The notes: generated by a model from the sequence alone, not told the origin. 32,539 nucleotides of DNA from Tranzscheliella williamsii (GCA_023212725.1 JALBYF010000110.1:1-32539); one strand, 5' to 3'; positions 1 to 9,795 are shown, numbered from the stretch's first letter. Translations and numbers: made by a program.

Positions 1-377
1 GACGAGAGCGAGGAGATGAAGGTGAGGCGAAGTGCTAGGCCGGCTCAGACGCGCACGCAGCGGAGCCACGTGATGCAAGCCGGTTTGTAGATCTAACACG
101 CCTCTACTTCCCGCCGAAGTCACCGAAGCTCATATCATCGACAAGCACAGCTCGCTGAAGAGAAGACCTGCGAGGAGCATGACGGTGCTGCCCTGTGCAC
201 TGACAGAGAGATGGTAGATGGTACAACGAGACTGTTACAGCTGGGCAGACGGCCCGATTCGTTGCTATTGTTACTATGTACTGGACGTTGCCGGGCACGG
301 TCGAAAAAACCGCAGTCCGGGGATGGACCTGGCGGGGGTCTCGCTGCGAGAGAAAGGTGTAGGGCCGGGGCAGCAGC
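1..377. other. 3' flank of TRAP-alpha; no gene assigned
   Basis: No complete gene is visible here. Frame 1 of the plus strand is open from base 1 to a TAG at 88-90 (about 29 codons, starting DESEEMK). It could be the tail of a plus-strand gene cut by the window edge, but it is too short to judge. A CACGTG E-box-like palindrome lies at about 67-72. The rest is presumably the 3' untranslated region of the minus-strand gene that stops at 378. Confidence 0.4.
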
Positions 378-1324
378 TTACTTTCGGCCCTTTCCTCGTC
401 GCTTGGGAGTCGAAGGCTCGTCATCGCCGCTGCTGAGAGCGCCGGGCGACTTGGCCTTGCCCTTGCGAGAGCGGAGGTGGTGCTCGGGCTGTTCCAAGCG
501 CGAAAAGTAGGAACTCAGCAAATCAGTCGCACATGGGCAAGAGGCGATGAGTGTCGGTTACGGGGCTACTTACGATCCATTCCTCCTGGACACCGCTGGA
601 CTGGACGGGTGCGGGCTTGTCAAACTTCTTGACGCCAGCGGGGGTTTTTTCCTCGGGGCTCAAGTAGGTGCAGTAGACGCCGTAGGCGACGGCAGCGAGG
701 GCGGCCGCGGCGATGAAGTAGACCGAGAGCAGCTGGAGGTCGAGCCAGTTCTTCGGCGGCTCGATGACCTGGACCTTGCCAGTATAGGCATGAATTCGGT
801 GCTTCTTGCCCGTCTGCTCGTCGTTGACCAGCAGGCTGAACTCGACGGCGAGCTCTTGCGGCTTGAACTCGGGTACAAAGTCGAACGGGATCTGGATCGG
901 CCGGCCGCCAACGGTTCGAAGTGGTCGCGACTTGAAGGCGGTGGTGGTCATGTTTCGCAGCACGCGGCCGCGCTGCCCGTCGGTCTTCTTGGGATTCAAG
1001 AAGGCGCCGGTGACGGACTGGAGCGTCAACAGGCGGTCCTCTTTGGGCGTATTGGTGATCGAGAATACGACGGTGTTGGCCTGTCCATTCTTGACAACTG
1101 TCATGGCCGCGAGTCGATGCGCAGGAGACGATTCAGCAGCAGCTCCCATGGCGAAGGAGGGCAAGCCGGACCCGGGCACCGGCGACGGTGTACTCACTGG
1201 AGAAGGGATTGTTGGGGAACGTGGTGACGATGCCGAGCTCGGGCGTGTCGTGAGCCTGAGCGGCGACCAGTGCTGCTGGCACCAGCGCCAGGAGGGCGGA
1301 AAGAGCCAAAGCAAAGCACCTCAT
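378..1324 (-). CDS. SSR1: Translocon-associated protein subunit alpha (TRAP-alpha / SSR1; IRC22-like), three exons
   Basis: ER membrane protein of the TRAP complex, which sits beside the Sec61 translocon and helps secretory proteins enter the ER. I infer three exons on the minus strand: 1324-1198, 1097-574 and 488-378. The introns are 1197-1098 (GTGAGT..CAG, 100 nt) and 573-489 (GTAAGT..CAG, 85 nt). Phases close exactly to give 253 aa. Residues 1-24 form a signal peptide (MRCFALAL.. to AAQA). A luminal domain follows, with the family's FPNNPFS..VKNGQ opening, an N-M-T sequon near residue 91 and PFDFVPEFKPQELAVEF. One membrane span lies at about 163-185. The cytosolic tail, EEWIPEHHLRSRKGK ending KRRGKGRK, appears only after removing the second intron, which strongly supports that splice. 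Yeast IRC22 is the distant fungal relative. The start shares a 1.4-kb divergent spacer with the aminotransferase gene. Confidence 0.88.
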
Positions 1325-2767
1325 GATTGGGTATTACCTGCTCGAGCGAAACAAGTCACAGATGGTCAGCAGCGATACTGGCCAGCAGCGATACTGGCAA
1401 CTACAGACGAAATCGGACAGCAGGAGCCATCTGCTGCGAACCTACCTGGGAAGCAGTGGCAGCGGTAGAGATGAGGGAAGGGAGGTAAGCCGTCCAGAGC
1501 ACTCCCAACATTGCATGCAAGCCGAGCCTATGGCAATCCTTCTTCTGGCTTTCTCACTGCATCTGATTGGCTGCCCACTTGACAGTGCACGGATGCCTCC
1601 TTCCCACCTCTACTGTCCACGATCAATCACAATCTCCCACTGATGTGGACTGACTGGACCGTGTGCTTGACTGTTAAGCCTGCGACTGAACGCGACAATC
1701 ACAATGTTAGAGCCAATGTGTGGTGCCGCTTTCGCCAACCTAACAAGGCGCAATGCGGCCGGCTTGCTTCGGTTTAGGCCGGGCCAAAGGCAAGCAACAG
1801 CGCCCTGCAGGCCGATTCGGCCGGCGAAAAAGCGCCTCGCCTCATTCACACTCTACTCCACTTGTCGGTGCTTTGCCCGCCGCACAGTCCATCCTCCTTC
1901 TTGTGCGTTACTCGATGAGGCCCCTCTATCCCTCATCCACACCACCATCTACCTCTTGTATAAGCGCTCGTCTCGCTGTACCACAGACATAGTACGCAAC
2001 GTAAGTGGACCACAGCAAGCCTTTTCTAGCGTGCCAGTACTGACCTGCCTCTCCTCTATTGCTCTTTCCTCTCTTGCACTGCACTTTCGACGCTGGGCCC
2101 CGGCGTGGCTATCGCTTCCTATCTCGGTTCATTGGCGTCCATGGTAACCTCACTCGGCCTCTGTGTCCGCGGGTACATTTGCTGTTGCTGTGCCTCTCTT
2201 GCTACGTGTTCGGATCCACGACTTTGCCCTCTCTCTCGTCTACGATCGCTGATCTGTTGCAACTGCGCCCAACCTGCCGCTGCTCTGGCGATTTCCGCAA
2301 CCTCTACGCTTGCTTTGGGATGGTCATGCCACTCTTACCCCGTAACAATCTTTCTTTCGCCACGACTTGATGCCAACCTGCGATCCCATCGGGCACCATT
2401 CTCTCGGACGGGAATGATGGACTCCTGCTTTGCCGTTGGCTATTCGTTATTCCCACTTCAACGCGTAAATCCGACCTTTGGCATTCTGAATTACTGGCTG
2501 CCCTGGATGGTAACACCGCGCTGACGATTTCTAATTGAATGGCCCGGCGACCTTCTGGAATGCGGCTTACTTCTGTATTCTCGGCCTTCTCCACGCTTGC
2601 CGTGTTTGCCTTTCTCGCTCCCCTCTTGGCTGCTTGCTGTCACCGTTTACCAACACCCTGAACTTGTCCCGCTCGCTTGCTCTGCTGCCACCTCTACGCC
2701 TTTCATCGCTCTCTGGATACTCGACTCTTCCTTGCTACCGACCCACCTGCTATTCTTGCACCTGGCA
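1325..2767. promoter_or_regulatory. Divergent intergenic region between TRAP-alpha and the aminotransferase
   Basis: No convincing gene. Near 1324 there is a perfect 16-bp tandem duplication (1367-1398). An ATTGG (inverted CCAAT) lies at about 1564-1568. A TATA-like TGTATAAG lies near 1957-1964, followed by a GTAAGT donor-like site at 2001. From about 2000 to 2760 the plus strand is pyrimidine-rich, as expected of a long leader or leader intron of the downstream gene. The 1.4-kb spacing suggests separate promoters for the two divergent genes. Confidence 0.45.
1367..1398. repeat. 16-bp perfect tandem duplication
   Basis: The unit CAGCAGCGATACTGGC occurs twice head to tail (1367-1382, 1383-1398), about 45-75 bp upstream of the TRAP-alpha start on the minus strand. 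It lies in that gene's 5' leader or core promoter. Confidence 0.85.
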
Positions 2768-2968
2768 ATGACGCTTCGTCGGCAATCGCTTTCTGGCCCA
2801 ACGCCGCTTCCGGTGATCGGAACTCCGGCTTCGCCACGGCCCTCTGCTTCTTCGTCGACGGTGCATGCCAATCGCAGCTCTCGCGACCCCTCCACCACAG
2901 CACAAAGCCGGCTACAGCAGGTCACCCACCACCTTTCTCAAAAACTACCCTCGACGCTACGTCACGCC

Positions 2969-4141
2969 ATGTCGACGCAATCCTTTAAGCAGGCGCCTCA
3001 CAAGCTGCTCGTCATTCCGGGCCCCATCGAGGTGGCCGACGATGTCCTCTTTGCCAACGCGCATCCTGCCATGTCGCATGTCTCGCCCGACTTTATCCCC
3101 GTCTTTGGCGATTGCATTCGAATGCTGCGAGAGGTGCTCTACGCGCCCAACTCGCAGCCTATCATGACTGCCGGCTCCGGTACGCTGGGATGGGACCACG
3201 TTGCCGCCAACATTCTCCAGCCTGGCCAAGACGCACTCGTGCTCAACTCGGGCTACTTTGGAGACAGCTTTGCCGAGTGCCTCGAGACCTATGGCGCCAA
3301 GGTCGACCAGATCAAGGCGCCCGTCGGAGCCAAGCCTTCGCTCTCGGAAGTGGAAGAGGCGCTGAAAAAAAAGAAGTACAAGGTGCTCACCTTTACCCAC
3401 GTCGACACCTCCACCGGTGTTCTCAGCGATGCCAAGGGACTGGGCGAGGTGGTGAAGCGCGTCAGCCCCGAGACCATCCTGGTCCTCGACGGCGTTTGCA
3501 GTGTCGGCAGCGAGGAGATCCGCATGGAGGAGTGGGGTATCGACGTTGTCCTCACCGCTTCGCAAAAGGGCCTGGGCTGCCCGCCCGGCCTGATGATCCT
3601 CGCGGCCAGCAAAAAGGCGATTGCCGCGTTCGAGAAGCGCACCGTGGCGCCCAACAGCTACTTTGCCTCGTGGGCCAAGTGGCTTCCGGTCATGAAGGCC
3701 TACGAGTCGGGCACGGGAGCGTACTTTGGCACGCCACCCACCAACCTCATCTACGCGCTGCATGCCAGCTTGACCAGCATCACCAAGGGCTCGCCCTCGC
3801 TCGAGGAGCGCTTCCAGATGCACGTCGCCGCGTCGGATCGCGTCAAGGACTTTGTCTCGCAGCTCGGGCTCAAGCAGCTCGTCGCCGACGGTAGAAAGGA
3901 CGGCGCGCACGGCATGACCGCCGTCCGCTATCCGCAGGGCTTCAAGGCGACCGACCTGCTCCCCAAACTGGTCGCACGCAACATTGTCGTCGCCGCCGGC
4001 CTCCACAAGCAGGTCAAGGACGAGTACTTCCGGATCGGCCATATGGGCGTTACCGTCGTCAACGACCAGCAGCGCGGCGACCTCGAACACCTCCTCTCCA
4101 GCATCAAGGAGGCGCTCGCCGAGGCTGGCTACCAGGCCTAA
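2969..4141 (+). CDS. AGX1: Alanine-glyoxylate aminotransferase (PLP class V), with a possible N-extended form from 2768
   Basis: Transfers the amino group of alanine (or serine) to glyoxylate, giving glycine and pyruvate (or hydroxypyruvate). From the ATG at 2969 the product is 390 aa, matching the family's usual length. It opens with the conserved PGPIEV..NAHPAMSHVSPDF. SGTLGWDH and LDGVCSVGSEEIRMEEWGIDV follow, then TASQKGLGCPPG, whose Lys (about residue 200) would form the PLP Schiff base. It ends FRIGHMG..SIKEALAEAGYQA and has no peroxisomal C-terminal signal. The frame stays open upstream. An in-frame ATG at 2768 would add 67 residues rich in Arg, Ser and Pro and almost free of acids, resembling a mitochondrial presequence. 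The upstream zone could instead be a leader intron. I chose 2969 because conserved sequence starts there. It converges on the HAD gene, with 179 bp between stops. Confidence 0.93.
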   Translation: MSTQSFKQAPHKLLVIPGPIEVADDVLFANAHPAMSHVSPDFIPVFGDCIRMLREVLYAPNSQPIMTAGSGTLGWDHVAANILQPGQDALVLNSGYFGDSFAECLETYGAKVDQIKAPVGAKPSLSEVEEALKKKKYKVLTFTHVDTSTGVLSDAKGLGEVVKRVSPETILVLDGVCSVGSEEIRMEEWGIDVVLTASQKGLGCPPGLMILAASKKAIAAFEKRTVAPNSYFASWAKWLPVMKAYESGTGAYFGTPPTNLIYALHASLTSITKGSPSLEERFQMHVAASDRVKDFVSQLGLKQLVADGRKDGAHGMTAVRYPQGFKATDLLPKLVARNIVVAAGLHKQVKDEYFRIGHMGVTVVNDQQRGDLEHLLSSIKEALAEAGYQA

Positions 4142-4320
4142 TTCCTCCCTTGCTTCGCCTTTCTCCGCTTCCCTTCGCTCGTCTTGCCCTGTGGTGAGCT
4201 CAGCTTGGTCCGCAGCGTTGGCCGTCTGCCCCGCATGTCGAATGCCATTCTTCATTGAACACAGCAGCAGTCTCACGTTCGGGTGGGATAAACTTGTCAG
4301 TTGCGGCCGCGAGGGACATG

Positions 4321-5212
4321 TCAGTGCGGAAGCTGCTGGGCGAGGTGTGCCAGCTCGGCTAGGTCGGTGACGACGATGTCGACGTAGGCCGGTTTGCCCT
4401 CGGGCGGGAGGGCATCTTCGCTGGCTCTGCCGGAGACAAAGACGGTTTTCATGCCGCACTTTTTGGCGTGCTCGCAGTCGTATAGCTGGGGCGGTGGTGA
4501 GAGGGGGGCAAAGGTGTTTTGATGTCAGCGCGGGCCAAGGGGTAAGGGGAGGCGGGAGGGATGCTTACGTGGGCGGCTACGAGGCAGGCTTGGTGCGGGG
4601 CGAGTTCGAAGAGGCGGATTGCTTTGGTGTAGATGGCGGGGTCTGGTTTGAAGCTGCCGAGGAGGTCTGCGGAGAGGATGAAGTGCCAGGGGAGGTTGGC
4701 GTTGCGGGCGAGGTCGACCATGAGGCGGAGGTTGCCGTTGGTCAGAGTGCCGACGCGGAAGTGAGTGCCGAGCGTGTCGAGGGCGGGCAGCGAGTCGGGC
4801 CATGGTGGCAGCGCATGCCAGATGCTGTTCACCCGGCGCCGCTGCTCGTCGCCCCAGGCGTGCCCGAGCGCGCGCGACAGCTCGTCCACCCTTACCCCCC
4901 CCACCATCTCCCCCCCTCCACCGGCATCGCCCCCACCAACCTGTCCAGTATCGCCCGATGCATCTCATCCACCGTCACCCCCTCCGGATTGCCAATCGCC
5001 GACAACCGCCGCGTCTCCTCCAAATACCCCCGCCGCCACTCACACGTAAAATACCGCCAGTCGTACTCCTCCCGCAGCACCCGCTCCACCGTCGCATTCG
5101 CCACCGCCGTCGCGCCCATCTCCTCCCGCAGCGCCCGTGTGACAGCACCAGCGTAATCCACCACCGTCCCAAACACGTCAAAAAACAGCGTGTCTACCCC
5201 GTCGAGCGACAT
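4321..5212 (-). CDS. Haloacid dehalogenase type II family hydrolase, one intron and one apparent frameshift
   Basis: HAD-superfamily hydrolase of the L-2-haloacid dehalogenase type; the substrate is unknown. The start at 5212 (MSLDGVDTLF) is chosen because motif I, FFDVFGTVVD with nucleophile Asp about residue 12, follows at once. Motif II is in TLTNGN, the motif III Lys in SFKPDP, and the acidic motif IV in the Asp of LYDCEHAKKCG. A 4568-4486 intron (GTAAGC..CCCAG, 83 nt) joins VAAH to LYDCEHAKKCG in phase 0, and the last exon runs 4485-4321. Between about 4918 and 4895 the reading frame must shift: DEMHRAILDRLVGAMPVEGG is in one frame and VRVDELS..WHALPPWPDS in another, across runs of 7 and 8 G. 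One missing G restores the frame, so a sequencing error is likeliest, although a pseudogene or unusual splice is possible. Codon endings switch from G to C near 4800-4860. Confidence 0.8.
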
Positions 5213-5753
5213 GACGTTCTGCTGTACCTTTTGCTTGTGCGAGTAGAGAAGGGCGAAGCGCAAGGACGAGACTCACATACAAGTCCATGGATGTGCGCTC
5301 ACCCTGCACGGTAACGAGATAGCAACCCTTCCGGTGACAGGCGCCGCTCGAGCATGTTAGAGTGGGTAGAAGACGACGCGACTTTTATTTGTTAGATCCT
5401 AGGCAGGTTGTCTGCCTCCACAAGCGGGCTGCTGAGCTTGTCGCGCTGTTAGAGTGGATGAGGTGGGAGTGTGTGTCGATACGCCTCACAGCCTATCGTG
5501 TACTGCTGCTGCCTTCGCGTCTACCACCATCTTCCCAACACGGCAACGCCATTGGCCTCAGCAGCGACAAGACGTTTGCTGGCTGGCAAAGCAACACAGC
5601 CCGAAGACGCCAGCCGCGGGCGATACAGACAGAAGCAGCGCACAGCCTTGGTGCCACTCCTTACTGCCCTGCTTGCTATCCGTGTCCCGACCTTGCTGGT
5701 GTGGCGTTCTTCCACTGAACGGCGAGAAGCGCCGCTACGAAGCGCACGCTCCC
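5213..5753. promoter_or_regulatory. Divergent promoter region between the HAD gene and the RNF10-like gene
   Basis: It holds the 5' ends of two divergent genes. On the minus side a short upstream reading frame begins at an ATG near 5355 and ends after about 18 codons. A donor-like GTGAGT after a 4-codon ATG frame (MDLY) near 5284-5273 could be a tiny first exon joining CAGAACGTC, which would move the HAD start upstream. On the plus side the RNF10-like frame stays open back to about 5454, but that part has no biased codon use or conserved motif and reads as leader. Confidence 0.4.
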
Positions 5754-8498
5754 ATGAGCACTCTTCAGCCGAAAGATACCTCCATGTCAAGCGATGCGAA
5801 TAGTAAACGCAACATCCAATTCTCCTCGCCGGCTCCCAAGGGACGCAACGGCGCACGCAGCACTCAGAGTGGCCGCGATGCTGCGCTCACACAGCAGCCC
5901 AAGCGTGGCGGCCAGAGCTTGAATCACCTGCTCTCCTTCACCCTTCCGCCGCGCAGCCGGCCGCCCCTTTCCGCACCGGCAAGGAGGTCCCGAAGGGGAG
6001 GCGCTGGAGCGCCCTTCAACAAGGAACGATACGTCAATGCCCAGTACCGTTTCCTGGTCAAACCTACCGGCGACTACACCGCCTATTTCGCCGACCCGGA
6101 CATCTATCTCAACTGGGCCGATATCCTGCAAGTCCTCATTCCCACCTCGTCCGTCCTGGCCGGGGTCGGCAGCTCGGCGCCCGTCTCTGACCAGCCCCGC
6201 GAGCCTGCACACGAGGGCGCAGCTTGCCCTATCTGCCTATCGCCCCCGACAGCTCCGCGCATGACCAAATGCGGTCACGTCTTTTGCTTTCCATGCATCT
6301 TGCACTACCTCACCTTGACCGACGACAAACCGGCCGCCAAGGGCTTTGGCCACACCTCGAGCCAGAAATGGCGCCGTTGTCCCATCTGCTGGGACGCCGT
6401 CTACGCCACCGACCTGAAAGCCGTCCGCTGGTGGGACGCGCAAGCGGCCTCCAAAGAGCATACAGCCAAGGTGCACGAGGAGCAGCAACTTGAAGCCGCC
6501 AGGCGCTGCAGCGAGATGGAATCGGACGACCCAGCTCAGCAGCACGTCGACAGACCCCCAGCCTTGTCGCGAAACCATCCCGATGCGCTTGCGCTGCGCC
6601 TGATCGAGCGGCCTCATGTGACCACCCTGGCACTGCCGCAGTCCACTACTTGGCCCGCTTCGGAGCTGGACCATCCCCTCATCGCGGCGCACTCGGCTCC
6701 CTGGCACTTCCAGCCGGACGTGATCGGCTTTGCCAAGTTCATGCTCGCCACGCCGGATCTCCTGATCGAGTCGCTCTCCAGAGACCTCAGCGAGCTTGAA
6801 GCAGAAATAAAGGTGCTGAAGAGTTACGGCGCAGATGCGCTCGGGCTGCAGTTCATCACCGTTGCTCAGAACAAGGTGTCGGAGCAGATGCAGAAGGTGC
6901 AGACCGAGCTCGACCTTCCCATCATCCGCAGTGCCATAGGGCAGGCCAGGAACGACCTCAAGGACCACCAAGCCGTGCAGGCTGGCCGATTACAGCAGGC
7001 CGATCTGAGCCGGCGACAGCGCAAGCGGATGGAGCGCGCACAGACCGATGAAGAGCCAGATCCGGGCGGACGCACCAATGCAAACGACGAAGCGCCAGCA
7101 GCCATCTCCCATGCCGCTGCGAACCCGAGTGACGCTCTCGGCGTAGAGGAGTTCTTGGCGCTGCGTTCCCAGGCCAACGGAGGTCCGGCGGCGTTTCCTC
7201 CCAGAAGGCCCTCGCTAGCCAGTGCTGACCTGGATGCAGCGCGCGACGAGGCAGACAAAACCCACGGCGCTCGGCAGCAGAAGGTCCGCAAGAACGTCAA
7301 TCCTCCTCTGCCCGGGTCGTCAGCATACGTGTTTTTCCAGGCTGCTTCCGGACAGAACATCTTTTTGCATCCCCTCGACACCAAGATCCTTCTCTCTCAC
7401 TACGGGGCGTACGCGAATCTGCCGCGCGATCTGCTGGTCAAGGTGTCGGGAGCGGACGAGGGCAGCATGAACGACGAGCTGCGGCGTCGCTGCAAGTACC
7501 TCAACCACATTCCGATGGCCGCCGATGTGGTCTTTGTCGAAGTCGACTGGGAGACGATGGACCTGGTCAGCAAGGCGACGTTGCGGCCCTACGAGCAGGC
7601 CTTGCGGCAGCGCAAGAACAAGCGGCGCGACAGGGAGCGGCGGGAAGACCGTGCCAAACTGCGGGCTGAAGAGGCCGAGATGATCTCGAACCAAGGCGGG
7701 CCGGCTGCGGCGGCGGCGTATCGACAGCGCCAAGCCGAGATCGCCGCGTTTACCAGCGAGGCCAACTTCCCCTCGGACGGCCTATCGCGCAGCTTTGACG
7801 GCCAGCGTGGCGGCGCTGCTGAGGACGCCCGGATCGTCGAACCGTCTGCCGAGTCTCACCGCGGAAGTTCGCCATCCTTCCGCGAGTCGGCGTTGATGGG
7901 CGCCGAGCGAGATTTCCCGATCCATCCCGGCGCGGCTGCCACGGAAGACTTTCCGGACTCGCTCGGCGGGCTCGGGGGCGGCTTGGACGGGGTTTCGCTC
8001 TGGTCGAACGACCAGGGGGTGCGGCACGACGGGGCGGGGCGCGTGGACCGGCCGGCTAAGAAGACGGTGTGGGGCACGCCCGCGTCTAAAACCAGCTTTG
8101 CCAGCGCCATCCAGGGCCGCGGCGGCGACGCGCCCGGCATCTGGGACGACGAGATGGACGACGCATGGCACGAGCTCGAGGAGGACTACATCCTCGGCTC
8201 GACGGGGTCTGGGCGCCGGCCGACCGCTGCTGTCCGCGAGGGCCGCGGCCTGAACAGGCAAAGCCGGCCGAGCGCCGCGGGCGGCCGCACCTCGCACCCG
8301 GCCACGGCACCCCCCAGCGGCGCGCAGACGCCGTCCCCCCCCGACGCCAGCACGAGCGCAGTTCCCGACGCAGCCAAGCCGGATATCCCCGCCGACGAAC
8401 ACCCCCCCGCACACACCACTCCGCTCGACAGCCGCTCGAAAAAGGCCAAGAAGAAACTCATCCTCACCGCCGGCGGCCGCGGCCGCGGGTCGCGCTAG
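5754..8498 (+). CDS. RING-finger E3 ubiquitin ligase, RNF10/Mag2 type
   Basis: Predicted 914-aa E3 ligase related to human RNF10 and yeast Mag2, which ubiquitinate 40S ribosomal proteins such as uS3 during quality control of stalled or defective ribosomes. The N-terminal part is basic and disordered. LNHLLSFTL and FNKERYVNAQYRFLV follow, then DYTAYFADPDIYLNWADILQV, the family signature just before the RING. The C3HC4 RING spans about residues 158-212 (CPICLSPPTAP, KCGHVFCFPC, RRCPICWDAVYATDLKAVRWW). The middle contains the conserved SAYVFFQAASGQNIFLHPLDTKILLSHYG block and a Lys/Arg-rich coiled region (QALRQRKNKRRDRERREDR). The C-terminus is low-complexity and ends LTAGGRGRGSR. I chose ATG 5754; a second ATG lies ten codons later. 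The upstream open frame is probably leader. No intron is needed. Confidence 0.88.
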   Translation: MSTLQPKDTSMSSDANSKRNIQFSSPAPKGRNGARSTQSGRDAALTQQPKRGGQSLNHLLSFTLPPRSRPPLSAPARRSRRGGAGAPFNKERYVNAQYRFLVKPTGDYTAYFADPDIYLNWADILQVLIPTSSVLAGVGSSAPVSDQPREPAHEGAACPICLSPPTAPRMTKCGHVFCFPCILHYLTLTDDKPAAKGFGHTSSQKWRRCPICWDAVYATDLKAVRWWDAQAASKEHTAKVHEEQQLEAARRCSEMESDDPAQQHVDRPPALSRNHPDALALRLIERPHVTTLALPQSTTWPASELDHPLIAAHSAPWHFQPDVIGFAKFMLATPDLLIESLSRDLSELEAEIKVLKSYGADALGLQFITVAQNKVSEQMQKVQTELDLPIIRSAIGQARNDLKDHQAVQAGRLQQADLSRRQRKRMERAQTDEEPDPGGRTNANDEAPAAISHAAANPSDALGVEEFLALRSQANGGPAAFPPRRPSLASADLDAARDEADKTHGARQQKVRKNVNPPLPGSSAYVFFQAASGQNIFLHPLDTKILLSHYGAYANLPRDLLVKVSGADEGSMNDELRRRCKYLNHIPMAADVVFVEVDWETMDLVSKATLRPYEQALRQRKNKRRDRERREDRAKLRAEEAEMISNQGGPAAAAAYRQRQAEIAAFTSEANFPSDGLSRSFDGQRGGAAEDARIVEPSAESHRGSSPSFRESALMGAERDFPIHPGAAATEDFPDSLGGLGGGLDGVSLWSNDQGVRHDGAGRVDRPAKKTVWGTPASKTSFASAIQGRGGDAPGIWDDEMDDAWHELEEDYILGSTGSGRRPTAAVREGRGLNRQSRPSAAGGRTSHPATAPPSGAQTPSPPDASTSAVPDAAKPDIPADEHPPAHTTPLDSRSKKAKKKLILTAGGRGRGSR

Positions 8499-8743
8499 CC
8501 CACCGCCCCCATCGCCTCCCTACCCGCTCTCTGTGATTCCGCGATTGACCTAACATGCAGTCACAAATCCGTGTTGAGTGTTCACCATGGCGAGTGTGGG
8601 TGTGAGCGTGAGTTGTGAGTGAGAGTGTGGGTGTGGGTGTGAGTGCCACTTGGTCTCGACCACCATCTTCACTTCGGTCTGCGGCAGTGGCGCTCAGTGG
8701 ATACGCCACTGCGGATTGTGCGCCGTCTGGCTCGACTGGGGGG

Positions 8744-9676
8744 ATGCAGGGTGGGTCGCCTGGACGGCGGCGACGGCGGATAGTGCTTGTGCGCAAGCCG
8801 TTGGCGCTGCGGGCGGTGTCGCCGGGGTCGCCTGGGCGCGGGGAGGACGATGGCAGTTCGCCGATCGGGACGTTTGGGGGGGGTCGGCGGGCGCCGCGCG
8901 CGCCCGTCTCGCCGCTGCCCAGCGCCGCGAGCTCGCGCGACCTGACGACGCACATCCTCGGCAGTGCGCGGTCTGGCCGGTTCGAGCCGCTCGTCTGCAC
9001 GCCGCCGCGCTGTTCGCCCGTGGCGGGTGCGGTGGTGGATGTCGAGTTTGTCGACGGCCAGATGGAGGATGGCCAGGCCGTGCGGCTGGGGCGCAGTCTG
9101 GCGCGGGCTGCCGGTAGCGGCTGGGTGCGGGTGGACGAAGAGGTGGCCGCCGCCCGCGCCGCGCCGCCGCCGCGGCGTGGCTGCGTGCACCTCGCGTTTG
9201 CAGAGCCCCCGCCCAGCACCGCTGCCGTCGCCGCCGCCGCTGCTCACCGCCCAACCCACCTCGACTGCCTCCCCCCCTTCGCACACGGCGCCGCCGCCAC
9301 CGCAGAGACCCCCCCGGCTCCGTTCGAACACGCGCTCCCCATCGGCAGCCTCGCCGCCGTGCGCGCTCGTCCGCCCAACGAGGTCCTCCGCGTCCTCGTC
9401 CCCCTCACAGGGCTCCCCCTCCCCCCCTGCCCCGCCCCACCCCACTCCCCACGCACCGCCCGCACCCTCCTCGCCACCTGCACCGCGCTCGCACTCTCCC
9501 CCGCCAGCCCCCTCCTCCACTGCTCCCTCCTGAACATCCCCCCCCGCTCCCACCTCCTCCTCTACGTCCACGCAGACGCCCTCCCCACCCTCCGCACCGC
9601 TCTCTCCCCCCACGCTCCCGCCACGCTCCCCCTCCTCGCTACCACCCGCGCAGGCCAGCCCCTCTGCCTCCTCTAG
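8744..9676 (+). CDS. Unrecognised protein, about 310 aa (start uncertain)
   Basis: I do not recognise this protein. The plus-strand frame has very strong G/C third-position bias: G-ending codons dominate to about 9180 and C-ending codons after, the polarity seen in neighbouring recognised genes. It opens with an Arg-rich stretch (SPGRRRRR). A moderately acidic segment (VVDVEFVDGQMEDGQ) and Ala/Pro-rich linkers follow, then a Leu-rich C-terminal half (NEVLRVLVPLTG, LLLYVHADALPTL). No signal peptide or clear membrane span is visible. The start at 8744 is the first ATG in frame. Alternatively, the CACCATGG at 8584-8591 could start a 28-nt exon (8587-8614) spliced by GTGAGT (8615) to CAG (8687), which keeps frame and adds about 29 residues. 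It converges on the flavoprotein gene with about 120 bp between stops. Confidence 0.55.
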   Translation: MQGGSPGRRRRRIVLVRKPLALRAVSPGSPGRGEDDGSSPIGTFGGGRRAPRAPVSPLPSAASSRDLTTHILGSARSGRFEPLVCTPPRCSPVAGAVVDVEFVDGQMEDGQAVRLGRSLARAAGSGWVRVDEEVAAARAAPPPRRGCVHLAFAEPPPSTAAVAAAAAHRPTHLDCLPPFAHGAAATAETPPAPFEHALPIGSLAAVRARPPNEVLRVLVPLTGLPLPPCPAPPHSPRTARTLLATCTALALSPASPLLHCSLLNIPPRSHLLLYVHADALPTLRTALSPHAPATLPLLATTRAGQPLCLL

Positions 9677-9795
9677 CCCCCCCTCTCCACTCTCACAACC
9701 CAATCGGAACGCTGTCGCCGCCGTCACTGCCGTGGCTGCTTGGATAGTACGGGCCGTCGTGGCCCAATGAAATTGTGTTGGCTGCGGCTGTGGCG

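Noticed and set aside
2957..4459. A 500-codon minus-strand open frame across the aminotransferase gene.
   Set aside because: Antisense shadow of a confidently identified enzyme; the product has no family features and would run into the neighbouring gene.
5454..5753. Upstream extension of the RNF10-like protein by 100 codons.
   Set aside because: The sequence is unbiased and reads like leader; family-like sequence begins only after the ATG at 5754.
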